64,000 nucleotides of DNA, from positions 6,502 to 70,501 of the forward strand of contig JAPSHX010000005.1 of NCBI GenBank assembly GCA_031179305.1, written 5' to 3'. Of the stretch, positions 12,337 through 21,675 are shown one piece after another (position 1 is the first letter of the stretch; each line of letters begins with the position of its first letter). The position numbers and the translations under genes were made by a program. This DNA is from Paenarthrobacter sp. (lineage in GTDB: Bacteria > Actinomycetota > Actinomycetes > Actinomycetales > Micrococcaceae). Below the pieces are notes generated by a model, which did no database searches, had not been told where the DNA came from, and saw only the letters and a list, made by a program, of their open reading frames with translations.

Positions 12337-15300
12337 GTGAGCACAGAACATCCCGCTGGGGCCGGTACGACGCCTGCCCTGATGACCTACCGTCCCCAGC
12401 TACCTGGAAGCGCTGCCGCCCCGGCCGAGCGTACTCTCGTTGACATCCTGGAAGAGACCGCTTCATCATTCCCCGAGGCGTCGGCTTTGGACGACGGGCA
12501 CCAGTCCTTGAGTTACACCGAGCTACTCAGGGCCGTACGCGCGTTTGCCGCCCGGTTGAACAGTGCAGGGCTCGGCCGAGGGGACAAAATCGGCGTCCGG
12601 ATCCCGTCCGGCACCAATGAGCTCTACATCGCCATACTGGGAATTCTCATGGCTGGGGCAGCCTATGTTCCCGTGGACGCGGACGACCCCGAAGAGCGGG
12701 CCCGTTTGGTATTCGGCGAAGCCAAGGTAGGGGCAGTCATTGCTGCTGGCCTGGACATCCAGCTATCCGGCCCGGCTAAGGAAGCTGTCTCAGCGTCAGC
12801 CGCGCCCGGATTGGACGACGACTCCTGGATCATCTTCACCTCCGGATCCACCGGGACCCCCAAAGGCGTTGCAGTGAAGCACCGTTCGTCAGCAGCGTTC
12901 GTCGACGCTGAAGCCCGGATCTTCCTCCAGGCTGAGCCCATCGGCCCCCAGGACCGGGTACTTGCCGGCCTTTCCGTAGCCTTCGATGCTTCCTGTGAGG
13001 AGATGTGGCTGGCCTGGCGGCACGGAGCCTGCCTGGTGCCCGCACCACGGGCCCTTGTTCGAACGGGCATGGACCTCGGTCCCTGGCTCATCAACCACGG
13101 CATTACCGTGGTTTCAACTGTGCCCACCCTTGCCGCGCTGTGGCCGGCCGAGGCATTGGAAAGTGTCCGCTTGCTCATCTTCGGCGGCGAAGCATGCCCA
13201 CCTGAATTGGCCGAGCGCTTGGCAGTGGATGGTCGTGAAGTGTGGAACACCTACGGGCCCACTGAGGCCACCGTCGTTGCCTGCGCGGCTCCCTTGGGCG
13301 GACCCGGCCCCGTTCGGATCGGTTTGCCGCTGGACGGATGGGACCTCGCCGTCGTCGATTCCACCGGGGTTCCGGTCGCCGAAGGTGAGATCGGCGAGTT
13401 GATCATCGGCGGCGTAGGGCTGGCCCGCTACCTCGATCCTGCGAAGGACGCCGAGAAGTATGCCCCCATGACAACACTTGGATGGGAACGCGCGTACCGT
13501 TCAGGTGACCTGGTTCGATTCGAAACCGAGGGCCTGATCTTCATGGGTCGCGCCGATGAGCAGGTCAAACTGGGTGGACGCCGGATCGAACTGGGCGAAG
13601 TAGATGCGGCCCTTCAAGCCTTGCCCGGGATAGCTGGCGCGGCTGCGGCAGTACAGACGACGGCGGCCGGCAACCAAATCCTGGTAGGTTACCTGGCTCC
13701 CGTTGACGGTTACGAGCCGGACCTGGACAAGGCTCGCAAGCTGCTGGGAGAAAGCCTCCCGGCGGCCCTGATCCCCTTGCTGAGCACCGTCGGTTCCCTC
13801 CCCACCAAAACCAGCGGCAAAGTAGATCGCCATGCACTCCCCTGGCCTCTGGCAGGAGCCGGCGCCACCGAGGCCGACAACGCCCCGATGAATCTGCCCG
13901 ATGACGCCCGGTGGGTGGTGGACCAGTGGGAGTCCGTGCTGGGCAGCCCCGTCAGTTCGCTCGACGCCGATTTCTTCGCCTATGGCGGCGGGTCCTTGGC
14001 GGCGGCCCAACTTGTTTCTGCCCTCCGCGTCCGTTACCCCACCATCACCGTCGCCGATATTTATGCGACGCCGCGCGTGGGGGCACTGATTGACACTGCA
14101 CGGCTATCAATTCCCGACGGAGGTTCGCCGGGGCCCGCCGCTGAGCGCAGCGTCCGTCCTACCGCTTTGAAGTCACAAATCTTCCAGGTCCTCATGGGCG
14201 TCCCGCTGCACATTCTGGTGGGAATGCGGTGGCTGACCTACCTGATGGCTGCCAACAAACTCCTGGCAGACTTCGCCGGATTCGCGGCGGCACCCGTGGT
14301 CTCCTGGTGGTGGATCGCAGCGTCGTGGCTGGTCTTCGTCAGCCCCTTGGGTCGGATGGCGATCTCCGTTGTTGCGGCAAGGGTGCTGCTCGGCAGGATT
14401 GAACCCGGAACATACCCGCGGTCGGGCAAGACTCATTTGCGACTGTGGCTCGCGGAACAAATCCAGGATCTCTCAGGTGCCATCGGCCTTGCCAGCGCCC
14501 CGTTCGTCCCCTACTACGCGCGTGCCCTGGGTGCAAAGATCGGCAAGGACGTCCACCTGCACTCTTTGCCCCCTGTTACCGGCCTGTTGTCACTGGGCAG
14601 CGGAGCAAACATCGAGCCCGAAGTAGATCTATCGGGCTGGTGGGTGGATGGCGATTCAGTCCACATCGGACAAATCCATGTGGGGGCCGGTGCCGTCGTA
14701 GGCGCACGCAGCACCCTCATGCCCGGGGCGACTATCGGTGCAGGTGCCCACGTCGATGCTGGATCCGCTGTGCTGGGCAAAGTGAAAGCCGGGCACCTCG
14801 TGGCCGGCTCCCCCGCAGAACGCCGCGGCAAAGCCAAGCACGAATGGCCGGAAACGAGCAGCCGCCGGCCCGTCGTCGACCGTCTCTGGTTCTCCGCTTT
14901 TGCCAGCGCATCGGCTCTACTGGCGCTCATTCCCTACATCTCTGCGTTCGCTGGCGCACTGGTGGTCCTGAATTTCATCCAGGGCCATGATTCGCTGGAA
15001 ACAGCGCTTCCACAGATCGCCCTGGCCGTTCCGCTTGCGGCCTTGGTGTGGTTCTTCGGCAATCTGGTGCTCATCCTGATCGTGGCGAGGCTTCTCGGTT
15101 TGGGCCTGAAAGAGGGCTATTACCGGGTGCGCAGCCGCATCGGATGGCAGGTCTGGGCCACCGAGCGCCTTCTGGACATGGCTCGAGACCTCCTCTTCCC
15201 CGTCTACGCGAGCCTCTTCACGCCGCTCTGGTTGCGACTCCTCGGAGCCAAGGTCGGCAAGAACGTGGAGGCCTCCACGGTGCTGCTGGTTCCAAAAATG

Positions 15301-16293
15301 ACCACCATCGGCGACGGCGCCTTCCTGGCTGACGACACCATGGTGGCCTCGTACGAGCTCGGCGGTGGCTGGATGAAAATTGCTCCGGCCAAAATCGGGA
15401 AGCGCTCCTTCCTTGGCAATTCCGGAATGACGGCCGCAGGACGCAATGTGCCAAAGAACTCCCTTGTCGCCGTTCTTTCGGCCACACCTGCCAAGGCAAA
15501 ATCCGGCACCTCATGGCTTGGCAGTCCGCCCGTCAGATTGCGCCGCACCACCGTCAATGCCGACCAAACCCGCACCTTCCGCCCGGCCCTCAAACTGAAG
15601 ATTGCGAGGGCATTATGGGAACTGTGTCGCCTGATACCGGTCATTCTCACGGTGGCCATTGCCGTGAGCGTGATGCTTGTGCTGGACTGGATCGCACGCG
15701 GATGGGGCTACTGGATTGCTGCAGTCCTGGGGGGCCTGGTTATGTTGGCAGCAGGCGCTGTAGCGGCGCTTAGCTCCATTGTGGCCAAGTGGGTTCTGGT
15801 GGGGACCATCCGCTCTGGCGAACACCCGCTATGGAGCTCGTTCATTTGGCGCAACGAGGTTGTAGACACCTTCATTGAAATGGTCAGTGCGCCGTGGTTT
15901 GCCCGGTCGGCTGCCGGAACACCTGCCCTGGTGTGGTGGTTGCGCGGACTGGGAGCCAAGATCGGACGCGGAACGTGGTGCGAAAGCTACTGGCTCCCCG
16001 AAGCCGACCTCGTGACCCTGGGCGAGAACTCCACAGTCAACCGTGGCTGCGTGGTCCAGACGCACCTCTTCCACGACCGCGTCATGAGCTTGGACACCGT
16101 GACGCTCGGCAACGGTGCCACAATGGGTCCGCACGGCGTCATCCTCCCCGCGGCGAGCATCGGCGACGGCGGTACCGTTGGGCCGGCGTCGTTGGTCATG
16201 CGTGGCGAAACCGTCCCGGCCGGGACGTATTGGATGGGCAACCCGGTCAGCCCGTGGGTGGGTCCGTCTGCACAAGTGCCGCGCCTCAAGTAG
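12337..16293 (+). CDS. Pls/PosA-type NRPS: probable poly(amino acid) synthetase
   Basis: The 1,318-residue single-module synthetase starts at GTG. The adenylation domain (about 25-510) shows FTSGSTGTPKG near 166, NTYGPTE at 304-310, YRSGDL and the A10 lysine K495. A carrier domain follows, with YGGGSLAAAQ and the phosphopantetheine serine S553. From about 610 the protein has several transmembrane pairs alternating with hexapeptide-repeat left-handed beta-helix segments; there is no condensation HHxxxDG motif and no thioesterase. This layout and length match epsilon-poly-L-lysine synthetase (Pls, about 1,319 residues, as I recall). Reading the binding pocket by alignment to PheA gives D217 A218 E221 S260 I281 G283 T305 V313 V314 K495, close to the recalled bacitracin lysine code DAESIGSVCK. 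Product identity is an inference. Confidence 0.85.
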   Translation: MSTEHPAGAGTTPALMTYRPQLPGSAAAPAERTLVDILEETASSFPEASALDDGHQSLSYTELLRAVRAFAARLNSAGLGRGDKIGVRIPSGTNELYIAILGILMAGAAYVPVDADDPEERARLVFGEAKVGAVIAAGLDIQLSGPAKEAVSASAAPGLDDDSWIIFTSGSTGTPKGVAVKHRSSAAFVDAEARIFLQAEPIGPQDRVLAGLSVAFDASCEEMWLAWRHGACLVPAPRALVRTGMDLGPWLINHGITVVSTVPTLAALWPAEALESVRLLIFGGEACPPELAERLAVDGREVWNTYGPTEATVVACAAPLGGPGPVRIGLPLDGWDLAVVDSTGVPVAEGEIGELIIGGVGLARYLDPAKDAEKYAPMTTLGWERAYRSGDLVRFETEGLIFMGRADEQVKLGGRRIELGEVDAALQALPGIAGAAAAVQTTAAGNQILVGYLAPVDGYEPDLDKARKLLGESLPAALIPLLSTVGSLPTKTSGKVDRHALPWPLAGAGATEADNAPMNLPDDARWVVDQWESVLGSPVSSLDADFFAYGGGSLAAAQLVSALRVRYPTITVADIYATPRVGALIDTARLSIPDGGSPGPAAERSVRPTALKSQIFQVLMGVPLHILVGMRWLTYLMAANKLLADFAGFAAAPVVSWWWIAASWLVFVSPLGRMAISVVAARVLLGRIEPGTYPRSGKTHLRLWLAEQIQDLSGAIGLASAPFVPYYARALGAKIGKDVHLHSLPPVTGLLSLGSGANIEPEVDLSGWWVDGDSVHIGQIHVGAGAVVGARSTLMPGATIGAGAHVDAGSAVLGKVKAGHLVAGSPAERRGKAKHEWPETSSRRPVVDRLWFSAFASASALLALIPYISAFAGALVVLNFIQGHDSLETALPQIALAVPLAALVWFFGNLVLILIVARLLGLGLKEGYYRVRSRIGWQVWATERLLDMARDLLFPVYASLFTPLWLRLLGAKVGKNVEASTVLLVPKMTTIGDGAFLADDTMVASYELGGGWMKIAPAKIGKRSFLGNSGMTAAGRNVPKNSLVAVLSATPAKAKSGTSWLGSPPVRLRRTTVNADQTRTFRPALKLKIARALWELCRLIPVILTVAIAVSVMLVLDWIARGWGYWIAAVLGGLVMLAAGAVAALSSIVAKWVLVGTIRSGEHPLWSSFIWRNEVVDTFIEMVSAPWFARSAAGTPALVWWLRGLGAKIGRGTWCESYWLPEADLVTLGENSTVNRGCVVQTHLFHDRVMSLDTVTLGNGATMGPHGVILPAASIGDGGTVGPASLVMRGETVPAGTYWMGNPVSPWVGPSAQVPRLK

Positions 16294-16305
16294 ATTGGAC
16301 GGATC

Positions 16306-17649
16306 ATGACCGCACCAATCACTAGCCCCCTGACCGAAGCCGACCCCTACGCCTTGAATCACGGCAGCAGCAGCTACCGCGTGGACAGGTACGAGTTGGA
16401 CCTCGATGTCAGGCTGGGCAGCAACAAGCTGATGGGCAAGGCGGTCCTGCACTGCACGGCGTTGGAACCGGCCTCGCAGATTGTCCTTGACCTGGTGGGC
16501 CTGAGGGCAAGCAAGGCTCAGTTGGACGGCAAGAAGCTGCAGAAGTTCAGCCACAGGGCCGAACACCTCGTACTGACGCCGGCGTCCCCGCTCAAGGCGG
16601 GCCAGCAGTTTGACCTTGAGATCCGCTACGACGGTAATCCGAAGCCTCGCCGGGGCCTTTGGGGCGACGTCGGCTGGGAGGAATTGAACGACGGCGTATT
16701 GGTGGCCGGCCAGCCCAACGGTGCGGCGTCATGGTTCCCCTGCAATGACCATCCCCGCTACAAGTCGACGTTCCGCATCTCGGTGACCACTGACGACAAT
16801 TACCGGCCAGTGTGCAACGGCAAGCTCGTCGCGCACTCCCGGAAGTCCAGCCGGGAAACGTGGGTCTACGAACAGACCGAGCCGATGGCTACCTATCTCG
16901 CCACCGTCCAGATCGGGCGCTACGTCAAGGTTCCCCTGCACCCGGACGATACCCAACACAGGGTCCCCCAGTTCGTGGCAGTCACATCCGAAATGGCAGT
17001 GGACGCCCTCCAAGGCCTGCGGCGGCAGCCGGACATGATGCGCACCTTCGAGGACTGCTTCGGCCCATACCCTTTCGCCGACTACACCTCGGTTGTCACT
17101 GAGGATGAGCTGGAAATTCCCCTTGAGGCCCAGACCGTCTCCATCTTTGGCCGTAACCACATGCGGGAAGCGTGGGAAGCACAGCGCCTGATCGCGCACG
17201 AGCTTTCCCACCAATGGTTTGGTAATTCGCTGACGGTGAGCAGCTGGAAGGACATCTGGCTGCATGAAGGCTTCGCTTGCTATGCCGAGTGGTTGTGGTC
17301 CGAGGAATCCCGCACCATGACGGTCGCTGCCCGGGCAACGGCCGCGTGGAAAAGGCTCGACGCCGGGCCGCAGGACCTGCTGGTGGGAGACCCCGGCCCT
17401 GAGCTGATGTTCGATGACCGCGTGTACAAGCGCGGGGCCTTGGCCGTTCACGCTGTGCGCATGGCAGCCGGCGATGAGGCGTTCTTCGGTTTCCTTCAGC
17501 ACTGGACGGCCGCTAACCGTCACGGATCGGTTTCAACAGAGACGTTCGTTGAGGCTGCGGATTCGTTCATTCCCGGCTTCGATGCTGCGTCGATTCTCCG
17601 TCCATGGCTCTACGAGGCCGGGCTGCCGCCGCTGCCTTCCGCGCGTTAA
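16306..17649 (+). CDS. M1 family zinc metallopeptidase
   Basis: The 447-residue protein has the gluzincin motif HELSH at 298-302, with the third zinc ligand E321 in WLHEGFA, exactly HEXXH-X18-E. The usual GxMEN exopeptidase motif is replaced by a degenerate segment, IPLEAQTVSI, that keeps only the glutamate. This occurs in short actinobacterial M1 enzymes. It lacks the large C-terminal domain of PepN (about 850 residues) and has no signal peptide, so it should act in the cytosol. It begins 12 bp after the synthetase stop, so the two are almost certainly co-transcribed. The context suggests hydrolysis, trimming or self-protection against the synthetase product; this is inferred. Its stop overlaps the convergent transferase by 4 bp. 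Confidence 0.88.
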   Translation: MTAPITSPLTEADPYALNHGSSSYRVDRYELDLDVRLGSNKLMGKAVLHCTALEPASQIVLDLVGLRASKAQLDGKKLQKFSHRAEHLVLTPASPLKAGQQFDLEIRYDGNPKPRRGLWGDVGWEELNDGVLVAGQPNGAASWFPCNDHPRYKSTFRISVTTDDNYRPVCNGKLVAHSRKSSRETWVYEQTEPMATYLATVQIGRYVKVPLHPDDTQHRVPQFVAVTSEMAVDALQGLRRQPDMMRTFEDCFGPYPFADYTSVVTEDELEIPLEAQTVSIFGRNHMREAWEAQRLIAHELSHQWFGNSLTVSSWKDIWLHEGFACYAEWLWSEESRTMTVAARATAAWKRLDAGPQDLLVGDPGPELMFDDRVYKRGALAVHAVRMAAGDEAFFGFLQHWTAANRHGSVSTETFVEAADSFIPGFDAASILRPWLYEAGLPPLPSAR

Positions 17650-18284
17650 CCGAGGGCTAGAGCAGCAACCAATTCGTCCGGTAGTTTCGTGCGGGCGATG
17701 TCGCGTAGACCGGAGATCTCCAAGACATCCAGTTCCGCAGGGTTATGGCGCAGGCCTTCACCGGTCATCTTCAGCCAGGCTTCCTTGCGCGCCCAGAGAC
17801 GGGCGCGCTGTCTGGTCTGCTCACTCTCCGGAACTGACGCCAGGAAACGCTTCTCGTTTGAGGTCAATGCGACGTCGTCGAAGCCGCCAAAGCCAACCCC
17901 GTCAACCGATTCAAGGTCCACACCCAGCCGGAGGCCATCCGCTGGATGCACGACGGCGGCCAGCAGCACCCGGCCCGACGCTCTGGAGGAGCTGAGCACC
18001 AGAGGTGCCGGAACGCCGTCGAGCAGGAACCCGGGGCGACCGTGGTCCTGGCGGGAGCCGCACTGCGGGCAGTGATAGTCAGGGACGAGTCGAGCAGGAT
18101 CCACGTCGAGGAGCGAAGCGGCAAAGTTCAGCAAGACCAGCCGGCCGGCGATGAAATCTTCCCGGTCTGCGGGGTTGGTGAATTTGTCGGCACGATCCAG
18201 GGCTGGTTGGCCGAGGGCTTCGACGCGGATGTCCGGAACCAGCAAATCGTCGAGCTTCCGCAACTCGAGTATTGGGCTGTCCAT
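17646..18284 (-). CDS. 4'-phosphopantetheinyl transferase, Sfp type
   Basis: Transfers phosphopantetheine from CoA to a carrier-domain serine. The 212-residue protein carries the two hallmark motifs, LGVDLESVD and LWARKEAWLKMTGEGL, which bind magnesium and CoA. Length fits Sfp/EntD-type enzymes, which serve secondary-metabolite carrier proteins, rather than the short AcpS type. The ATG at 18284 is preferred over an in-frame TTG at 18296 because GGAAG sits five bases before it. It is convergent with, and overlaps, the M1 peptidase. It is the obvious candidate to activate S553 of the neighbouring synthetase. A Cys4-like pattern (CPQCGSRQDHGRP) in its middle is normal for the family. Confidence 0.88.
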   Translation of the reverse strand: MDSPILELRKLDDLLVPDIRVEALGQPALDRADKFTNPADREDFIAGRLVLLNFAASLLDVDPARLVPDYHCPQCGSRQDHGRPGFLLDGVPAPLVLSSSRASGRVLLAAVVHPADGLRLGVDLESVDGVGFGGFDDVALTSNEKRFLASVPESEQTRQRARLWARKEAWLKMTGEGLRHNPAELDVLEISGLRDIARTKLPDELVAALALG

Positions 18285-18311
18285 CACGACTTCCAAGCCA
18301 CGTGTCGTCTT

Positions 18312-18965
18312 CTAGAGCGGACCATACCCGGCATTTCCATACGGGTCCCGCCACGTAACCAGATCGTCCTCGACCGCCTTCCGAAAAATAGGGTTTTCTT
18401 GCACCCTTTGCCGAAAGGACTGCCGGGCACGGCTTATGACTGCCGAGGGTATGAGGATGCAGACCACCAGAAGAGCCACCAATAAGACGTAACAACCGGC
18501 GAGCGTGATTACTGTCGTCGCACCTCGGGCAACGGCCCCGGGCATCACCGTGGCCACGATCCCGCCCTGCACTGCGGCCATCAGCACCACTGTCCAAAGG
18601 GCGCTGCGAACAGAACCTGGTCCTCGGGAGATGAGGAGCCTGTTGGTGTCGGGCAGCGAAGCACGCACCCGATTCCACGAGAAAACGCCCGAGACCGTCA
18701 GAGCGGCTCCTAACGGAGCCAGAGTCAGAAAGACTGTGAGGTTGCCTGTAATTGCTGCGAAGAAGACACCCGCAACGACCATGAGGATGCCGCCGCTGAT
18801 CGCGCTGCTCCATGCTGCGGCAAGGGTGCCTTGGGCGTCGGCCAATTGCCGTAACCGGGAAGGGGCTCCGGACGGGCTGATCCGGGCCAGCTCCGGGGAG
18901 AGCCAGTAATCCAGGGGATGCGCGGGCCCGGCGACCGGGAAGGGACGTGGACCAGGACTTGTCAT
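18312..18965 (-). CDS. Four-helix membrane protein of unknown function
   Basis: I do not recognise a family. The 217-residue protein has two pairs of hydrophobic segments, about residues 50-75, 78-98, 121-143 and 148-172. Basic loops flank them and the C-terminal cytoplasmic tail is charged and ends in a Tyr/Gly-rich stretch. It lies 27 bp upstream of the phosphopantetheinyl transferase on the same strand, so the two probably form an operon. Position next to the synthetase cassette makes a role in handling or tolerating its product possible, but nothing in the sequence proves it. Confidence 0.75.
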   Translation of the reverse strand: MTSPGPRPFPVAGPAHPLDYWLSPELARISPSGAPSRLRQLADAQGTLAAAWSSAISGGILMVVAGVFFAAITGNLTVFLTLAPLGAALTVSGVFSWNRVRASLPDTNRLLISRGPGSVRSALWTVVLMAAVQGGIVATVMPGAVARGATTVITLAGCYVLLVALLVVCILIPSAVISRARQSFRQRVQENPIFRKAVEDDLVTWRDPYGNAGYGPL

Positions 18966-19079
18966 TCAGGTTCTCTCGCAGGTGTTGCCGGCTTGCCTCA
19001 GGGAACACTTTAGGCGGTTTAACCCATCCGGGCTACTTCACCGAGCTGAGGCAATTCGAGGGTGCGGCAATAAGATAAA

Positions 19080-19109
19080 AATCCCCGGGACCAATAGGTC
19101 CCGGGGATT
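19080..19109 (-). terminator. Rho-independent terminator of pheST
   Basis: A perfect 13-bp stem (19080-19092 with 19097-19109) closes a 4-base loop. On the minus strand it is followed by a run reading ATTTTTAT. It lies 20 bp beyond the pheT stop and is correctly oriented for it. Confidence 0.92.
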
Positions 19110-19129
19110 CCGATCAGTTGCGGTAAGGA

Positions 19130-21673
19130 TCAGCGCTGGACTGCTCCGAAGCGCTCAGTCGCCACGGCCACAGCTGCTGCGCGTGCTTCGGAAGCCTCGT
19201 CAGCCGTCAGTGTGCGGTCGTCTGCACGGAAACGCAGGCCGAAAGCCAGCGATTTCTTGCCGTCCTCGATGCCGGGACCAACATAGACGTCGAACAGCGA
19301 GACATCCTCAAGAAGTACACCTGCTCCTTCGCGGAGTGCGGCCAGTACTTGGTCTGCCGGAACGTCCTGCGGGACAACCAGGGCAACGTCCTGTGTCGCC
19401 ACGGGGTACCCGGAGATGTGCTTGGCCACGATCACATCAGCGGCCGCCTCAAACAATACTTCCACGTTGACCTCAACAGCTACGGACCGCGCAGGCATAT
19501 CGTGCGCAGCGAGGAGCTTCGGGTGAAGTTCACCGGCGTAACCCACAACGTCGCCGTTGCGCAGCGCAAGCTGAGCCGCGCGTCCCGGGTGGAACGCCTG
19601 GTGGCTACCCTGACTAACAACCAGTTCCACACCCAAGACATCCGCCATGAGACGTGCTACATCCAGAGCATCGGCCCAATCCCATGCACGCGGGGTGTGC
19701 GTGGCCGCGGCGGGAGAATCGTGGCCGGTCATAACAGCGGCGATGTGCAACGGTTGGTGCGGGACGCCGTCGTACAGCGCGTCCAGCACCTCGTCGGCCG
19801 GCTTGACGCCCAGGGGCGGAATGGAATCCGTGCCCAGTTTCTCGCCGGGAAGGAAGACCGAACCGACTTCGTACAGAGCCAGATCGCGGAAGCCGCGCGA
19901 GTGATTGCGGCGGGCAACCTCGATCAGTCCAGGAAGGATGGACGTACGGAGGAATCCGTGCTCCTCACTGATGGGGTTCGCCAGCTTCAGAGCCGGCCGA
20001 GCGCCACCTTCAGCGGGAACACCGAACGTGTCATTGGCGGCTTTGGAGACGAACGGGTAGGACAACACTTCAGTGAGCCCCGCATCCGCCAGCGCCTGGA
20101 CAACCCGGCGCTTCTGCTGCTGGCTTCGGCTGAGCCCACGGCCCGGAGGCGCAACCGGAAGAGTGGCAGGGATGTTGTCATAGCCAACCAGCCGGGCGAT
20201 TTCCTCGGACAGGTCTTCCTTGGTTTCGAGGTCGTTGCGCCAGCTCGGAGCAGTAACCCGGTAACCGGTGGACGTCTTCTCCACCACGGCGCCAAGGTCC
20301 TCAAGCGAAGTGGTGATCTGCTCGTCCGTGAAGTCAATGCCGATTCGGGCGGAAGCGAACTCAGCAGGCAAGTCGATAGTCACGGCGTCAGGTGCGGTTC
20401 CGACGTCGGTCCCTGCCTCGTCCGCCGTGCCACCGGCGAGCTCGACCAACAGATCCACTACGCGCTGGGCAGCAACGTGGGCCACATGCCAGTCCACGCC
20501 CCGCTCGAAGCGCTTCGAGGCTTCGGAGGGCAGCTTATGGCGGCGACGGGAACGCGCGATGGAGACCTCATCGAAGTGCGCCGCTTCCACCAGGATGTTC
20601 GTGGTGGAGTCGGAAACCTCGGTGTGGGCACCGCCCATTACACCGGCAATGCCGATGGCACCGGAGTCATCGGTGATCAGCAGGTCCTCGACGTCGAGCG
20701 TGCGCTCCTTCTCATCCAGGGTGGTGATCTTCTCCCCCGCCACTGCGCGACGCACCACGATGTCGCCCGCGAGCTTGTCGAGGTCGTAGCAGTGGTTTGG
20801 CTGTCCGAGCTCAAGCATGACGTAGTTGGAGATATCAACCGGCAACGAGATGGACCGAACGCCGGCCAAGCGAAGTCGCGCGGACATCCATGGCGGGGTG
20901 GGACGGGAAGCGTCAACGCCACGAACCGTGCGGGCCACGAAACGGTCGCAGCCAGCCTTACCGTAAATGGGAGCGTCGTCGTTCAGCTTGACGCCGTAGC
21001 CGCCCTGCAGGGTGGCCGGAGCCACCACCTTGGATGCCGGGTCCACGAAGGTGGTTCCGGTGGCGTGGGCGTACTCGCGGGCCACACCACGGATGGAGAA
21101 GGCATAACCGCGGTCCGGTGTGACGTTGATTTCCGCTGCTTGGTCGTAGAGACCCAGCAACTCCATCGCGTCGGTGCCGATTTCCGGGTCCAGTCCAATA
21201 CGCGACAGGACAAGGATGCCGTCGTGGTCATCGCCGATGCCGAGTTCACGGACGGACGCTATCATGCCCGCAGACAGGTGTCCGTAGGTCTTCCGTGCGG
21301 AGATCTGGAAGTTTCCAGGCAGCACGGCACCGGGCAGCGTGACAACTACTTTGTCGCCCTCAACAAAGTTGTGGGCACCGCAAATGATGCCCTGCACGCC
21401 GGAAGGATCAATGCCCTTTCCGGTGAGGGTCTGCTCCTGTCCCTCGGGAACAACTCGGACCTGGCACCAGTTGATGGTCTTCCCATTCGTCTGCGGTTCC
21501 TTGACCAGGCTCAACACCTGGCCAACCACAACGGGACCCGTCAACTCATCCGTGGGACGGTGGACTGCTTCTTCTTCAAAGCCAACCTTGACCAGGTCAG
21601 CCATGACGTCTTCGGCCGTTGCATCGGCCGGAACCTGCGCGAATTCGCGCAGCCAGGAAAGTGGGATACGCAC
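19130..21673 (-). CDS. pheT: Phenylalanine-tRNA ligase beta subunit
   Basis: Beta chain of the alpha2-beta2 phenylalanyl-tRNA synthetase. The 847-residue protein has an N-terminal tRNA-binding (EMAP-like) domain around residues 45-155 with CGAHNF and GVQGIICG. Central B3/B4 editing and B5 domains follow, and the C-terminal anticodon-binding FDX-ACB domain ends with an RFRADDRTLTADE segment. The GTG start is two bases beyond the pheS stop, indicating one transcript. Full length, with no sign of disruption. Confidence 0.97.
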   Translation of the reverse strand: MRIPLSWLREFAQVPADATAEDVMADLVKVGFEEEAVHRPTDELTGPVVVGQVLSLVKEPQTNGKTINWCQVRVVPEGQEQTLTGKGIDPSGVQGIICGAHNFVEGDKVVVTLPGAVLPGNFQISARKTYGHLSAGMIASVRELGIGDDHDGILVLSRIGLDPEIGTDAMELLGLYDQAAEINVTPDRGYAFSIRGVAREYAHATGTTFVDPASKVVAPATLQGGYGVKLNDDAPIYGKAGCDRFVARTVRGVDASRPTPPWMSARLRLAGVRSISLPVDISNYVMLELGQPNHCYDLDKLAGDIVVRRAVAGEKITTLDEKERTLDVEDLLITDDSGAIGIAGVMGGAHTEVSDSTTNILVEAAHFDEVSIARSRRRHKLPSEASKRFERGVDWHVAHVAAQRVVDLLVELAGGTADEAGTDVGTAPDAVTIDLPAEFASARIGIDFTDEQITTSLEDLGAVVEKTSTGYRVTAPSWRNDLETKEDLSEEIARLVGYDNIPATLPVAPPGRGLSRSQQQKRRVVQALADAGLTEVLSYPFVSKAANDTFGVPAEGGARPALKLANPISEEHGFLRTSILPGLIEVARRNHSRGFRDLALYEVGSVFLPGEKLGTDSIPPLGVKPADEVLDALYDGVPHQPLHIAAVMTGHDSPAAATHTPRAWDWADALDVARLMADVLGVELVVSQGSHQAFHPGRAAQLALRNGDVVGYAGELHPKLLAAHDMPARSVAVEVNVEVLFEAAADVIVAKHISGYPVATQDVALVVPQDVPADQVLAALREGAGVLLEDVSLFDVYVGPGIEDGKKSLAFGLRFRADDRTLTADEASEARAAAVAVATERFGAVQR

Positions 21674-21675
21674 TG

